From positions 4,878,501 through 4,942,500 of the forward strand of contig NZ_CP108882.1 of NCBI RefSeq assembly GCF_036347055.1: 64,000 nt of DNA. Reading direction: 5' to 3'. Shown one piece after another: positions 9,851-18,595 of the stretch. Every line of letters begins with the position of its first letter. The stretch's first letter is position 1. A program made the translations under genes and the position numbers. This DNA is from Streptomyces sp. NBC_00820 (GTDB taxonomy: Bacteria; Actinomycetota; Actinomycetes; Streptomycetales; Streptomycetaceae). The notes under the pieces were generated by a model, which was given only the letters and a program-made list of their open reading frames with translations, had not been told where the DNA came from and searched no databases.

Positions 9851-11059
9851 TCAGAGCCGGTGTGCGGCTCCCGTGGGGGTCACTCCGCGGGTGTCCAGCA
9901 GCAGCTGGGCCTTCACGGACAGGCCCTGGAGGTCGTACGTGCGGTGCGGCTGGAGCAGGATCGTGAGGTCGGCGTCGGCGGCGGCCTCGTAGAGGGAGTC
10001 CGCGCGCGGCACCGGGCGGTCCAGGACGTTCCAGGAGGCCACCAGCGGGTCGTGGTAGCTGACCGAGGCGCCCAGCTCCATCAGCCGGAGCGCGATCTCC
10101 CGCGCGGGTGTGCCCTGCTGGTCGGCGAGGTCGGCCTTGTAGGTGACGCCCAGGAGCAGCACGCGCGCGCCCCGGGCGGACTTGCCGTGCTCGTTGAGCA
10201 GGGCGGCGGCGCGCTGGACGACGTACCCGGGCATGCGGTGGTTGACCTGCTGGGCCAGTTCCACCATGCGCAGGCCGCGGCTCGCGTGGCCGGTCAGGTC
10301 GTGCGGGACGCCGTGCCCGCCGACGCCGGGCCCCGGCCGGAACGCCTGGAAGCCGAACGGCTTGGTCTCCGCGCAGCGGATGACGTCCCACAGGTCGACG
10401 CCCAGGTCGTGGCAGAGGACGGCCATCTCGTTGACCAGGGCGATGTTCACGTGCCGGTAGTTGGTCTCCAGCAGGTGCACGGTCTCCGCCTCGCGCAGCC
10501 CGCGCGCGCGGACCACCTTGTCGGTGAGCCGTCCGTAGAAGGCGGCCGCCGACTCCGTGCAGGCGGGGGTGAGGCCGCCGATGACCTTCGGCGTGCCCGC
10601 GGGGCTGTGGCCGCGGTTGCCGGGGTCGACCCGGCTGGGTGAGTAGGCCAGGTGGAAGTCGCGGCCGGCGCGCAGTCCGGAGCCCTCCTCCAGCAGGGGC
10701 CGCAGGAAGTCCTCGGTGGTCCCGGGGAGCACGGGCGACTCGAGGATGACCGTGATGTGCGGGCGCAGCCGCGCGGCCAGGGCGCGGGCGGCCGCCTCGA
10801 CCTGGGTGAGATCGACCCCGCCGTCGGCGTCGCGCGGGGTGGGCGCGCAGATCACCGCGGTGCGCACCCGGCCCAGCTGGGCCGGGTCGGTGCCCGGGCG
10901 GAAGCCCTCGGCGTGCATCCGGCGCAGCTCGGCGGCGCTGAGCGGGCCCGCCTCCGGGCCGGTGGCGTATCCGATGGTCGGGATGCCGGCGGCGACGGCT
11001 GCCTGGGCGAGCGGCAGGCCGTAAGGCCCGAGTCCGATGATGGCGAGGTCTGCGGGCAT
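9851..11059 (-). CDS. UDP-glucose/ManNAc dehydrogenase-like protein lacking the catalytic Cys
   Basis: A 402-residue protein with the UDPG/MGDH architecture: N-terminal Rossmann GLGPYGLPLA, the central dimer helix (HLLETNYRHVNIALVNEMA) and a C-terminal UDP-binding domain with GVTYKADLADQQGTPA. It is closest to the WecC (UDP-ManNAc dehydrogenase) branch by the string GPGVGGHGVPHDL. In active enzymes this is GGHCIPxDP or GGSCFPKD, with Cys forming the thiohemiacetal; the codon here is GGC (Gly), checked on the minus strand near 10314. The protein may bind nucleotide sugar without four-electron oxidation, or use another residue. It converges on guaB3. Confidence 0.88.
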   Translation of the reverse strand: MPADLAIIGLGPYGLPLAQAAVAAGIPTIGYATGPEAGPLSAAELRRMHAEGFRPGTDPAQLGRVRTAVICAPTPRDADGGVDLTQVEAAARALAARLRPHITVILESPVLPGTTEDFLRPLLEEGSGLRAGRDFHLAYSPSRVDPGNRGHSPAGTPKVIGGLTPACTESAAAFYGRLTDKVVRARGLREAETVHLLETNYRHVNIALVNEMAVLCHDLGVDLWDVIRCAETKPFGFQAFRPGPGVGGHGVPHDLTGHASRGLRMVELAQQVNHRMPGYVVQRAAALLNEHGKSARGARVLLLGVTYKADLADQQGTPAREIALRLMELGASVSYHDPLVASWNVLDRPVPRADSLYEAAADADLTILLQPHRTYDLQGLSVKAQLLLDTRGVTPTGAAHRL

Positions 11060-11349
11060 GGCGTGGGCAGTCCTTCCCAGTAGCCGAAGCGGGACAGGTG
11101 CGCAAGCCCTGTGGACTGGACGAGCGAGCGCACAGTCAGACTAGGTACAAATATGACCGTTATGTGTGATTGTGTTCGTGTGTCTTCCGTGGGTTGTGTG
11201 CCAGTTGTCCACAGGCTGGGAGCCCGTGGTGGCTGAAGTCGGGCAACGCGGTCAGAATTTGGGCATGAGAAGGGGGCGCGGGGATGAACCGGGCTTCGCC
11301 CACCGGGTGCGGCTGACGCGAGCGGGTTGTGCGAGAGCGGGAGGCAGCG

Positions 11350-13056
11350 GTGAGGACAGCGACTCTGGATCCGGCGCAGCGCGCCGAGGACCTGGCGGCG
11401 ATGGCGGAGCACGAACTGGACGTGCTGGTGGTCGGCGCCGGGATCGTGGGCGCCGGCACCGCGCTGGACGCGGCCACCCGCGGCCTGTCCACCGGCCTCG
11501 TCGAGGCCAGGGACTGGGCGTCCGGCACCTCCAGCAGGTCCAGCAAGCTCATCCACGGCGGCCTGCGCTATCTGGAGATGCTCGACTTCGCGCTCGTCCG
11601 TGAGGCGCTCAAGGAACGCGGCCTGCTGCTGGAGCGGCTCGCCCCGCACCTGGTCAAGCCGGTGCCCTTCCTCTACCCGCTCCAGCACCGGGGCTGGGAG
11701 CGGCTCTACGCCGGCTCCGGCGTCGCGCTCTACGACGCCATGTCCATGGCCCGCGGACACGGCCGGGGCCTGCCGATGCACCGCCACCTGAGCCGCCGTC
11801 ACGCCCTGCGCGTCGCCCCCGCCCTGAAGAAGGACGCCCTGGTCGGCGCCCTCCAGTACTACGACGCCGAGGTGGACGACGCCCGCTTCGTGGCGACCCT
11901 GGTGCGCACGGCGGCGTCGTACGGCGCGAAGGTCGCCAACCGCGCGCGCGTGACCGGGTTCCTGCGCGAGGGCGAGCGGGTCGTCGGCGTCCGCGTGCAG
12001 GACGTGGAGGGCGGCGGGGAGTACGAGATCCGGGCCCGGCAGGTCGTCAACGCCACCGGCGTGTGGACCGACGACACCCAGGCCATGGTGGGGGAGCGGG
12101 GCCAGTTCCACGTCCGCGCCTCCAAGGGCATCCACCTGGTCGTACCCAAGGACCGCATCCACTCCAGCACCGGCCTGATCCTGCGTACCGAGAAGTCCGT
12201 CCTGTTCGTCATCCCCTGGGGCCGGCACTGGATCATCGGCACCACCGACACCGACTGGGACCTCGACAAGGCCCATCCGGCCGCGTCCAGCGCCGACATC
12301 GACTACCTGCTGGAACACGTCAACTCCGTACTCGCGGTACCGCTGACCCGCGACGACGTCGAGGGCGTGTACGCGGGCCTGCGGCCGCTGCTGGCCGGCG
12401 AGTCCGACGCCACCAGCAAGCTGTCGCGCGAGCACACCGTCGCCCACCCGGTGCCGGGACTCGTGGTCGTCGCGGGCGGCAAGTACACGACCTACCGGGT
12501 GATGGCGAAGGACGCCGTCGACGAGGCGGTGCACGGGCTCGACCGGCGCGTCGCCGAATCCGTGACGGAGGAGATCCCGCTGCTCGGCGCGGAGGGCTAC
12601 CCGGCGATGTGGAACGCGCGCGCCCGCATCGCCGAACGCTACGGACTGCACGTGGTCCGCGTGGAACACCTCCTCAACCGCTACGGCTCGGCGGCCGAGC
12701 AGGTCCTGGAGCTGATCGCCGCCGACCCCACCCTGGGCGAACCCCTGCGGCACGCCGACGACTACCTGCGCGCCGAGATCGTCTACGCCGCCTCGCACGA
12801 GGGCGCCCGCCATCTGGACGACGCGCTCACCCGGCGCACCCGCATCTCCATCGAGACCTTCGACCGGGGAACCCGCAGTGCCCGCGAGGCCGCCGAACTG
12901 ATGGCGCCGGTGCTCGGCTGGGACGCGGACCAGATCGAGCGCGAGGTCGAGCACTACGAGAAGCGGGTGGAGGCCGAGCGGGAGTCCCAGCTCCAGCCCG
13001 ACGACCTGACGGCGGACGCGGCACGGCTGGGGGCACCGGACATCGTGCCGTTGTAG
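11350..13056 (+). CDS. glpD: Aerobic glycerol-3-phosphate dehydrogenase
   Basis: A 568-residue FAD-dependent GlpD. It oxidises sn-glycerol-3-phosphate to dihydroxyacetone phosphate at the membrane and passes electrons to the quinone pool. Visible are the FAD Rossmann motif VVGAGIVGAGTALDAATRG, the family signature SSRSSKLIHGGLRYLE, WIIGTTDTDWD, and the C-terminal cap domain with RYGSAAEQVLELI. I use the GTG at 11350, which has GGGAGG six bases upstream, rather than the GTG at 11329. It reads away from the dehydrogenase-like gene, with about 290 bp between starts. No glycerol kinase or facilitator is adjacent. Confidence 0.95.
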   Translation: MRTATLDPAQRAEDLAAMAEHELDVLVVGAGIVGAGTALDAATRGLSTGLVEARDWASGTSSRSSKLIHGGLRYLEMLDFALVREALKERGLLLERLAPHLVKPVPFLYPLQHRGWERLYAGSGVALYDAMSMARGHGRGLPMHRHLSRRHALRVAPALKKDALVGALQYYDAEVDDARFVATLVRTAASYGAKVANRARVTGFLREGERVVGVRVQDVEGGGEYEIRARQVVNATGVWTDDTQAMVGERGQFHVRASKGIHLVVPKDRIHSSTGLILRTEKSVLFVIPWGRHWIIGTTDTDWDLDKAHPAASSADIDYLLEHVNSVLAVPLTRDDVEGVYAGLRPLLAGESDATSKLSREHTVAHPVPGLVVVAGGKYTTYRVMAKDAVDEAVHGLDRRVAESVTEEIPLLGAEGYPAMWNARARIAERYGLHVVRVEHLLNRYGSAAEQVLELIAADPTLGEPLRHADDYLRAEIVYAASHEGARHLDDALTRRTRISIETFDRGTRSAREAAELMAPVLGWDADQIEREVEHYEKRVEAERESQLQPDDLTADAARLGAPDIVPL

Positions 13057-13535
13057 GCCGTGGACGTGGCCGTGACCCCTGCGCCGGGCGCGCGTCACGG
13101 GCCCGCGGTCGTCTGTTCGTCGGGCGCGCGATGCAGACCCCGTGCCCGCCCGTCGGGTGCGCGTGGCAGGCCGCCGGCCGTACGGCGGATGCGAAGGCGC
13201 CCGTTTCATCGGGCGTGAGTGTGGAACTCGGGTGAGGACAAAGCCGGTTCGGACCGGGACCCGCCCCCGGGCGCGTGCTCGGGTGGCGGGCGCTCGCCGG
13301 AGGCAGGGCCGGTGGCGCCGGTATGGACGCCGGTATGGGCGGCGGTGTCCGAAGGGTCGGCATCGGGGGATCCCTCCGCGTCGGCGGCCCTCGTCCCGGT
13401 AAGCGGAAAACGTCGGTCCGAGCGTGTCCCGGCACCCGGGCGGGCGGGGTACGGACAGGGGCACCCTGGGCGTCGGCCGCTTGTCGGGTGAGAGACAATG
13501 GAGGCTCTGTCAGGGCGGGTTGCATGAGGGGACGC
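13057..13535. other. Intergenic region glpD-kinase 1, no gene seen
   Basis: 479 bp. Frames crossing it are Arg/Pro/Gly-rich with no ribosome site, and I see no RNA gene. It must contain the promoter of the first kinase gene, but I could not fix a convincing -35/-10 pair. Confidence 0.5.
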
Positions 13536-15578
13536 ATGTCGGAGACGGAGCGGGCGGGGACATCCCGTCAGGAGACTCGTCGGGACAAGAGCGAGCGTCG
13601 TCTTCTCGCCGGGCGGTACCGGCTGGGAGACGTGCTGGGTCGCGGCGGCATGGGCACGGTCTGGCGCGCCGAGGACGAGACCCTGGGCCGGACGGTCGCC
13701 GTCAAGGAACTGCGGTTCCCGACGAACATCGACGACGAGGAGAAGCGGCGCCTGATCACGCGCACCCTGCGCGAGGCCAAGGCGATCGCCCGGATCCGCA
13801 ACAACAGCGCGGTGACGGTCTTCGACGTGGTCGACGAGGACGACCGCCCGTGGATCGTCATGGAGTTGGTCGAGGGCAAGTCCCTGGCCGAGGCCATCCG
13901 CGAGGACGGCCTGCTGAAGCCCAGGCGCGCCGCCGAGGTCGGTCTGGCCATCCTCGACGTGCTGCGCTCCGCGCACCGCGAGGGCATCCTGCACCGGGAC
14001 GTGAAGCCGTCCAACGTCCTCATCGCCGAGGACGGCCGGGTCGTGCTCACCGACTTCGGCATCGCGCAGGTCGAGGGCGACCCGTCCATCACCTCCACCG
14101 GCATGCTCGTCGGCGCCCCCTCCTACATCTCCCCGGAGCGCGCCCGAGGGCACAAGCCGGGCCCCGCGGCCGACCTCTGGTCACTGGGCGGCCTGCTGTA
14201 CGCGGCGGTCGAGGGCGTCCCGCCGTACGACAAGGGCTCGGCGATCGCCACCCTCACCGCGGTGATGACCGAGTCCCTGGAGGAGCCCAAGAACGCGGGG
14301 CCGCTCCGGGACGTCATCTACGGCCTGCTCACCAAGGACCCCGCCCAGCGGCTCGACGACGCCGGCGCCCGGGCCATGTTCAACGCCGTACTCCAGGCGC
14401 CCGAGCCGGAGCCGATGGACGCCACACGGGTCGTCCCGCTGCCGGCGCAGCCCGACGCCCCCGAGGGCAAGCGCGGGGAGAAGGGCGAGGAGAAGCTGCG
14501 CGGCGCGCTGCGCTCGGTCCGCAAGGCGGCCGGGGCGGCCGGCGCGGCCGCGACCGCGCGGTCGAAGAACGGCGCGGACTCGCAAGACGCGTCCGCCGGA
14601 GCCGCGGCCGGAGCCGCCGCCGGTACCTCCGGTGCGGCGAGCGCGCCCGGGCAGGGCGCCGCGGGAGCGTCGGGCCGTCCGGGGACACCCGGTTCCGCCA
14701 CGCCGAACTCCAGCGCGAACAAGTCGAGTTCGGGCTGGCCCGTGATGCCGCCGCCGGATCTCGACCTCACGCCGCGTCCGGTACCGAGGGCGTCGATCAC
14801 CGACGTGGTGCCCAAGCGCACGCTGGTGATCATCGCTGTGGTGGTCGTCCTCGCGGTGCTCGGCACCGTCCTGGCCGTCACCCTCGGCGGCGACGACAAG
14901 GGCGGCGAGAACGCGGGCGGCGCCAAGACGGCCGCGAGCGCCGGTGCCTCCACCGGGCAGGACAAGGGCAAGGGCGGCGCGCCGGGCTCCGACGACGGCG
15001 CGCGGACGGACGGCAGCGCCACGGCGAGCGCCAAGGCCGGCTCCGCCACGTCCGGTACCTCCGGCACGGCCGACTCCGCGTCCGCGTCCGCGTCCGGCAG
15101 CGACGGCGACTCCGGCTCGTCCGGTTCGAAGGACGCCGGGAGCGCCCCCGCGGTGTCGACGCGCAAGAGCGGACAGGGGTACTCCATCGGGCTGCCCAAG
15201 GGCTGGAAGTACAAGTCCAGCGATGGCGCCGGCGACCGCTACACCGGTCCCGAGGGACAGCGGTTGCTGGTCGGCTGGACCAGCACGCCCAAGAGCGATC
15301 CCGTGGCGGACTGGACCAACCAGGAACGCGGCATGGTGCGCCACCAGTACAAGAGGATCCACATCGAGAAGGTGGACTACCGCGGCTGGAACACCGCCGA
15401 CTGGGAGTTCACCTACGTCGACGACGGCACCAAGTGGCGCTCCATCGACCGGGGTTTCGTCGTCAACGGCCACCTCGGGTACGGCCTGATGTACACCGCC
15501 AAGGCCGCCCGCTGGGACAGCGCGCTGCGCGAGGGCACCTGGAAGACGCTGACGGAGTCCTTCGAACCCAAGTCGTGA
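13536..15578 (+). CDS. Receptor-type Ser/Thr protein kinase (first of five)
   Basis: 680 residues. The kinase domain (about 25-290) is complete: GRGGMGTV glycine loop, Lys57 in VAVKEL, HRDVKPSNVL with Asp155, and DFG at Asp173. An Ala/Pro/Gly-rich juxtamembrane linker follows, then one membrane segment (about 428-451, VIIAVVVVLAVLGTVLAV), a Ser/Ala/Gly-rich stalk and a C-terminal extracytoplasmic domain (about 547-680) opening GYSIGLPKGWKY. That domain recurs in the next three kinases. Start ATG 13536 follows GAGGGG; ATG 13524 is the alternative. The order matches the S. coelicolor SCO4775-4779 kinase cluster, whose members have been tied to the spore-wall synthesis complex; that link is from memory. 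Confidence 0.92.
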   Translation: MSETERAGTSRQETRRDKSERRLLAGRYRLGDVLGRGGMGTVWRAEDETLGRTVAVKELRFPTNIDDEEKRRLITRTLREAKAIARIRNNSAVTVFDVVDEDDRPWIVMELVEGKSLAEAIREDGLLKPRRAAEVGLAILDVLRSAHREGILHRDVKPSNVLIAEDGRVVLTDFGIAQVEGDPSITSTGMLVGAPSYISPERARGHKPGPAADLWSLGGLLYAAVEGVPPYDKGSAIATLTAVMTESLEEPKNAGPLRDVIYGLLTKDPAQRLDDAGARAMFNAVLQAPEPEPMDATRVVPLPAQPDAPEGKRGEKGEEKLRGALRSVRKAAGAAGAAATARSKNGADSQDASAGAAAGAAAGTSGAASAPGQGAAGASGRPGTPGSATPNSSANKSSSGWPVMPPPDLDLTPRPVPRASITDVVPKRTLVIIAVVVVLAVLGTVLAVTLGGDDKGGENAGGAKTAASAGASTGQDKGKGGAPGSDDGARTDGSATASAKAGSATSGTSGTADSASASASGSDGDSGSSGSKDAGSAPAVSTRKSGQGYSIGLPKGWKYKSSDGAGDRYTGPEGQRLLVGWTSTPKSDPVADWTNQERGMVRHQYKRIHIEKVDYRGWNTADWEFTYVDDGTKWRSIDRGFVVNGHLGYGLMYTAKAARWDSALREGTWKTLTESFEPKS

Positions 15579-15741
15579 CCTGAACGAGCCCGGGTTGGGA
15601 GCGGGAGAATCGCCCATCCCTCATTGCGCGTTGCCTCCGGCACGTATCGTGAATGGTTGAGGACCGTACGCATCCGCGTGTGGACGCGTACGGCCCGCAT
15701 GGCGAACGAACGTGAACGACCGGGCGGCCGGGGGAGGCAAC

Positions 15742-18441
15742 GTGGACGAGTATGCGGGCCGAGTCCTCGCCGATCGCTACCGCCTGCCGCTGCCCCCCGC
15801 CGACGAGTACGAACTGACCGAGACCCTGGCGTTCGACACCTACAGCGGACAGGAAGTGCTGGTCCGTCAGGTGCCGTTGCCCGAGGTCGTCGAGGCCGAG
15901 GTGCTCGACGCGGAGGGGCTGCCCGAGGGTTTCACCGCGCGCGAGCGCGGAGCGCGCCGCAACCCGGCGGCCCGGACCGCCACCCGCCGGCCCACGGACC
16001 CGGCGGTGCGCCACGCGGTCGAGGCGGCGCAGGCCGCCGCCCGCATACCCGACCACCCGCGCCTGGACCAGGTCTTCGACGTGTTCGCCGAGGGCGGTTC
16101 GCTGTGGATCGTCAGCGAGTCCGTCTCCGCGCGCCCGCTGTCCGCGCTCCTCACCGAGCAGCCCCTGACGCCGTATCGCGCTGCCGAGGTCGCCTCCGAC
16201 GTCCTCATGGCCCTGCGCGTCCTGCACGCCCACGGCTGGGTGCACCGCAATGTCACCGCCCGCACGGTCCTCGTCTGCGACGACGGCCGCGTGATGCTGA
16301 CCGGCCTCGCGGTCGGCGCCGCGGAGGAGGCGCTGTGCGGGTACGACCCGGTGCCGGCCCAGGACGAGCCGGCTGTGGGACCGGTCGGTACCGGGCCCCT
16401 TGGTGCCGGACCGGTCGGTGCCGGGCCGGTCGGCGGGGCCGAGGGTCCGGGGCGCGCGGGTGGGACGTTCTCCGGCACCGGTTCTGCTTCTGGCTCCGGC
16501 TCTGGTTCCGGCTCCGGCTCTGGTTCCGGCTTCCGCTCCGGTGCGGCAGGTGCTCTGCCGGCGGCCGGGACCGTTCCCCCCGCTGACGTCGACCCCGAGG
16601 CCGCGCGCCGGGCCGCGATACAGGCGCGGGCCGCCGGTGGACTGCCGGCGCCGGGCACGAACGAGGCCAACGGCGGTGGTGCCGGTGGTGCCGGTGGTGC
16701 CGGGGCCGCGGGGCGGCCGGCGGTGGAGAGCGGGGACGACATCCGCGCCGCTCGGGCCGGGGCCATCGCCGCGTACCGCGCGGGCGCCCGGGCCGCGGCC
16801 CGCGTGCAGGAGTCCCAGCAGGACGGCCGCGCCGCCCTGCCCGCCGCCCGCCCTCCCGCCGAGGGCGACAGCGCCGTAGCGCCCCGGCCGCCGTACCCCG
16901 CCGTGCCGGGCGGCACGGCCCCCGGCCGGACCGCCGACCCGTACGGGGTGCGGGGCCGGCCCTGGCACGGCGCCTCGCCCCGCACCGGCCCCGACGCCGC
17001 ACCGGCCCCGGCGGGCGGTGCCCCCCAGCGGCCCGGGCCGCCGGCGAACGAGCAGGGAACCGGTACGGCGCCCGCTCCCGGCCACCCCCACGCGCCCGCC
17101 CGCACCCCGGCCGGCGCCCCCGCCCTCCCCGCCCAGAGCACCGGGCCCTCCCGCTGGGACGACCCCGGCGCGGGCGGTGCCCCTTCGCGTGGCCCCGGGA
17201 CCGCCATCGCGGCCGAGCGGGCGCGGCAGGTGCGGATGACCGTGGTGGGGCCCGTGACGGAGCGGTGGGCGCCGGAACAGGCCGGGCCGGTGCACGAGAA
17301 CTGGCAGCTTGCGGCGCCGATCGGCCCCGCCACCGACCTGTGGGCGCTCGGCGCGCTGCTCTTCCGGGCCGTGCAGGGGCACGCGCCCTACCCGGAGGAG
17401 TCGACGGCCGAACTGGTGCAGCTGGTGTGCGCGGAGCCGCCGGCCTTCGCCGAGGAATGCGGTCCGCTGCGGCCCGTCGTGGAGTCGTTACTCCGTCAGG
17501 ACCCGACCGACCGGCCGGACTTCGAGGAGCTGAGCGGCTGGCTGCGCTCGCTGGTGCGGTCCGCGCCCGAGCCCGACGCGGGGATCAACGTCGTACCGGT
17601 CCCGCCCGCCGATCCGCGCCGCCTGCCGATCGTGCGGCGGCGCGGCGAGCTGGTACGGCGGCGGCGCCGATCCCGGTTGCCCGCGACGCATCCGCACGCC
17701 CGGCACAAGCGGGCCCGCGAGGAGGAGCGTTCACCGCGCCGCCTCGGCCGACTGCTGCTCGTACTCATCCTGCTCCTGCTCGCCGGTGCGGTCGCCTACG
17801 CGATGATGTTCCTGCCGAAGCGGGGGGAGGGCGACGCCGCGGGCGGTCAGCGCACCGGGGCCGCCGGGCAGGTGAGCCCCGCGCCCTCCCAGGAGAACCG
17901 GCCGTCCTCGGGGCAGAGCGCGCCGGACGACCGCTCCTCCGCGTCCGCGCCCTCCACCGGGGCCCAGACCGACGGCGGCGCCTCCGCCGGTGACGGCTTC
18001 ACCCTGCGCGACGACCCGGACGGATTCCGGATCGCCGTCGCCAAGGGCTGGGGGCGGACGCCCCGCAACAGCAGCGGCCAAGTCACGTACACGCACGGCA
18101 ACTTCACGCTGGTAGTCGTACCGGGTCGGGACTCCACCGCGGCCTACGGCACCGACCCGATGGTCTACCAGCGGGACAAGGAGCGGGAGCTCCAGCCGTA
18201 CCGGGACTCCAGCTGGGCCACGGCGTCCGGGCTGAGGACCATCGAGGTGGGCGGACGGACCATGGCCGAGGGGCAGTTCACCTGGACCGACGCCCAGGGA
18301 CGTGACCTGTACGTGCGCAACATGGCGATGCTGATCGCCGGCCGCTATCACCTCGTGCAGGTCAGGGGTCCTGAGGCGGAGCGGGACGAGGTCACTCGGC
18401 TGTACGAACAGGCCACCACCACCTACCGCTACACCGGTTGA
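15742..18441 (+). CDS. Membrane pseudokinase with split kinase domain (second of five)
   Basis: 899 residues. The fold starts like its neighbours (AGRVLADRYRLPLP), but the VAVK lysine is Arg (VLVRQVPLPE, residue 42), HRD is HRN (168-170) and DFG is TGL (187-189), so all three catalytic signatures are lost. After the DFG position comes about 300 residues of Gly/Ala/Pro/Ser-rich sequence. The C-lobe then resumes at WAPEQ (about 509) with ATDLWALGALLFRAVQG. One membrane segment (about 671-692) and the shared extracellular domain (DPDGFRIAVAKGWG onward) complete it. GTG 15742 has GGGGAGG upstream; GTG 15712 is an alternative. It probably acts as a scaffold or allosteric partner of the neighbouring kinases. 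Confidence 0.85.
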   Translation: MDEYAGRVLADRYRLPLPPADEYELTETLAFDTYSGQEVLVRQVPLPEVVEAEVLDAEGLPEGFTARERGARRNPAARTATRRPTDPAVRHAVEAAQAAARIPDHPRLDQVFDVFAEGGSLWIVSESVSARPLSALLTEQPLTPYRAAEVASDVLMALRVLHAHGWVHRNVTARTVLVCDDGRVMLTGLAVGAAEEALCGYDPVPAQDEPAVGPVGTGPLGAGPVGAGPVGGAEGPGRAGGTFSGTGSASGSGSGSGSGSGSGFRSGAAGALPAAGTVPPADVDPEAARRAAIQARAAGGLPAPGTNEANGGGAGGAGGAGAAGRPAVESGDDIRAARAGAIAAYRAGARAAARVQESQQDGRAALPAARPPAEGDSAVAPRPPYPAVPGGTAPGRTADPYGVRGRPWHGASPRTGPDAAPAPAGGAPQRPGPPANEQGTGTAPAPGHPHAPARTPAGAPALPAQSTGPSRWDDPGAGGAPSRGPGTAIAAERARQVRMTVVGPVTERWAPEQAGPVHENWQLAAPIGPATDLWALGALLFRAVQGHAPYPEESTAELVQLVCAEPPAFAEECGPLRPVVESLLRQDPTDRPDFEELSGWLRSLVRSAPEPDAGINVVPVPPADPRRLPIVRRRGELVRRRRRSRLPATHPHARHKRAREEERSPRRLGRLLLVLILLLLAGAVAYAMMFLPKRGEGDAAGGQRTGAAGQVSPAPSQENRPSSGQSAPDDRSSASAPSTGAQTDGGASAGDGFTLRDDPDGFRIAVAKGWGRTPRNSSGQVTYTHGNFTLVVVPGRDSTAAYGTDPMVYQRDKERELQPYRDSSWATASGLRTIEVGGRTMAEGQFTWTDAQGRDLYVRNMAMLIAGRYHLVQVRGPEAERDEVTRLYEQATTTYRYTG

Positions 18442-18595
18442 GCGTTTCGCGTCCCGGCCGGGTGGACCACGTTTCGGTTCCCGTCCGAGCGAAGAAGCGA
18501 CAACCGTCACAGTGCGGATACCGTGCCGCCCCGCCGGTTCCCTGAGGGCAGGACGGTCCCTAGTCTGGCTCCTGACAAGAGCATTGCGGGGCAAC

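Noticed and set aside
8616..11105. Long minus-strand frame across guaB3 and the sugar dehydrogenase
   Set aside because: Shadow frame; both genes have complete family motifs in other frames.
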